Origin: Actinomycetes bacterium
Lineage (GTDB): Bacteria; Actinomycetota; Actinomycetes; Nanopelagicales; Nanopelagicaceae
Length of the DNA: 54,183 nt
Direction of reading: 5' to 3'
NCBI GenBank assembly: GCA_025363635.1
Contig: JANYDL010000014.1
Coordinates: 1-54,183 of the forward strand
Shown piece after piece: positions 53,468 to 54,183 of the stretch; position 1 is the stretch's first letter; each line of letters opens with the position of its first letter. A model generated the notes under the pieces. The model ran no database searches. It was not told the origin of the DNA and saw only the letters and a program-made list of their open reading frames with translations. The translations under genes were made by a program, and so were the position numbers.

Positions 53468-54183
53468 TGCCTGTCACCTCGCCTCAAAAAGTCAGTATTT
53501 AGCACGAAGATAATCCCGAGAACAATGTTGGGAATCAACATGTCGAGAGAGAGGGCTGTGCCACCGGCGAAATCTCCAGTTCGAAATGCGTAACTATAAG
53601 CAACTTGGCTCAATGACCAGTCGGTCGTGAGGCCCGTCGACATCAGAAGAGTTGGTTCGGAATATATTTGAATAGCGCCAGCAATCAAAAGAATTGTCAT
53701 GTATCCGATATATCTGCTAATCATTGGAATTTTTATTCGCACAGCCAACTGAAATCGATTACAACCATCGACCAACGCTGCCTCAAGCACTTCATGTGAA
53801 ATAGACCGAAGCGATCCATACTGGATCACGATCCAACTTCCGACGCCTGAGGTGAAAGCTATTCCGCCAATCAACCAGCGAATATTGCTGCCATTCCATT
53901 GAATATCTGGCCCCAAGAGCGAAGTCCAAATCAGAACTGCAATTCCGCCCGAAACTATCCCCGGGAGAAGTAGTATCAGGCGCATAAAAGTTGTTCCTCG
54001 CACGTTCGTCGCATCCAATAGGAGCGATATCGCCAATACGACAATAATCATCGCCGGCACAAATATCGCCAATAGAAAGGCGGCATGCGCAAGGGCAGGG
54101 ATAACTCGAAAATCTCCTAAAATTCTATAAATTGTTGTGTAACTACCCTTCATATTTACCCACGAAGGATTTGCGACTTCACG
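53464..54183 (-). CDS. Carbohydrate-type ABC transporter permease (MalF-like), 5' end outside window
   Basis: The reading frame is open to the window end, and the residues before Met at 54153 (REVANPSWVN) read like the usual N-terminal periplasmic lead into YTTIYRILGDFRVIPALAHA, so the protein probably begins beyond the edge. EAA loop: LEAALVDGCNRFQLAVRIKI. Membrane helices IYSEPTLLMSTGL etc. fit the MalF/UgpA family. Works with the downstream MalG-like permease; substrate unknown. Confidence 0.88.
   Translation of the reverse strand, partial: REVANPSWVNMKGSYTTIYRILGDFRVIPALAHAAFLLAIFVPAMIIVVLAISLLLDATNVRGTTFMRLILLLPGIVSGGIAVLIWTSLLGPDIQWNGSNIRWLIGGIAFTSGVGSWIVIQYGSLRSISHEVLEAALVDGCNRFQLAVRIKIPMISRYIGYMTILLIAGAIQIYSEPTLLMSTGLTTDWSLSQVAYSYAFRTGDFAGGTALSLDMLIPNIVLGIIFVLNTDFLRRGDRH

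Overview
The window reads as a compact, moderate-GC actinobacterial chromosome segment. Genes are densely packed, start codons are often GTG or TTG, and intergenic gaps are short. Supporting features are an MMPL exporter, short NAD-type 6-phosphogluconate dehydrogenase, a class D-like sortase, alanine/lysine-rich H1-like protein, and secreted proteins with actinobacterial signal peptides. The overall look fits small free-living freshwater Actinomycetota (Nanopelagicales/acI-like), but that placement is inference. I see no rRNA, tRNA, CRISPR array, transposase or phage gene.

Layout. 67-3679: H1-like protein, MarR regulator divergent from an M13 peptidase, small lipoprotein. 3684-9723 (minus): oligopeptide/dipeptide ABC importer in the order C-A-B-D-F. 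9970-11205: tRNA-guanine transglycosylase. 11246-14955 (minus): oxidative pentose phosphate genes zwf, gnd, pgl with a GNAT acetyltransferase. 15024-16728: a degenerate IspD-like protein, a small CxxC protein and canonical IspD. 17046-27187: the centrepiece, a glucitol-type PTS (IIC2, split IIBC, IIA, GutM, SorC regulator), an SAF-domain oxidoreductase in place of sorbitol-6-phosphate dehydrogenase, and a second operon joining a pyruvate/acetoin dehydrogenase-like E1alpha-E1beta-E2 to enzyme I, with HPr divergent from it. 27503-35316: a sortase lacking its catalytic cysteine, ABC-F ATPase, MFS exporter, secreted metzincin-like protein, Orn/Lys/Arg decarboxylase, HMA protein and homocysteine methyltransferase-like protein. 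35297-41488 (minus): heterodimeric ABC exporter and a large GT-C-like membrane protein. 41542-43917: SRPBCC protein, a response-regulator remnant, a truncated NhaA and a DinB protein. 43975-48191: glycerate kinase, aldo/keto reductase, MMPL transporter. 48277-51780 (minus): three secreted beta-rich proteins. 52105-54183: MarC protein with a structured leader, and two sugar-type ABC permeases, the last running off the window.

How it fits together. HPr and EI phosphorylate the glucitol-type EII. The imported polyol phosphate would be oxidised or isomerised by the SAF-domain enzyme, and EI-derived pyruvate or a downstream keto compound could feed the E1/E2 pair. The E2 keeps its lipoyl lysine but has lost the HxxxDG acyltransferase motif, so the complex is not a standard PDH. 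This unusual PTS/2-oxoacid-dehydrogenase locus is the strongest candidate for new biology here. Several genes elsewhere (sortase, NhaA, OmpR remnant, IspD-like protein) show loss of key parts, consistent with ongoing genome reduction.
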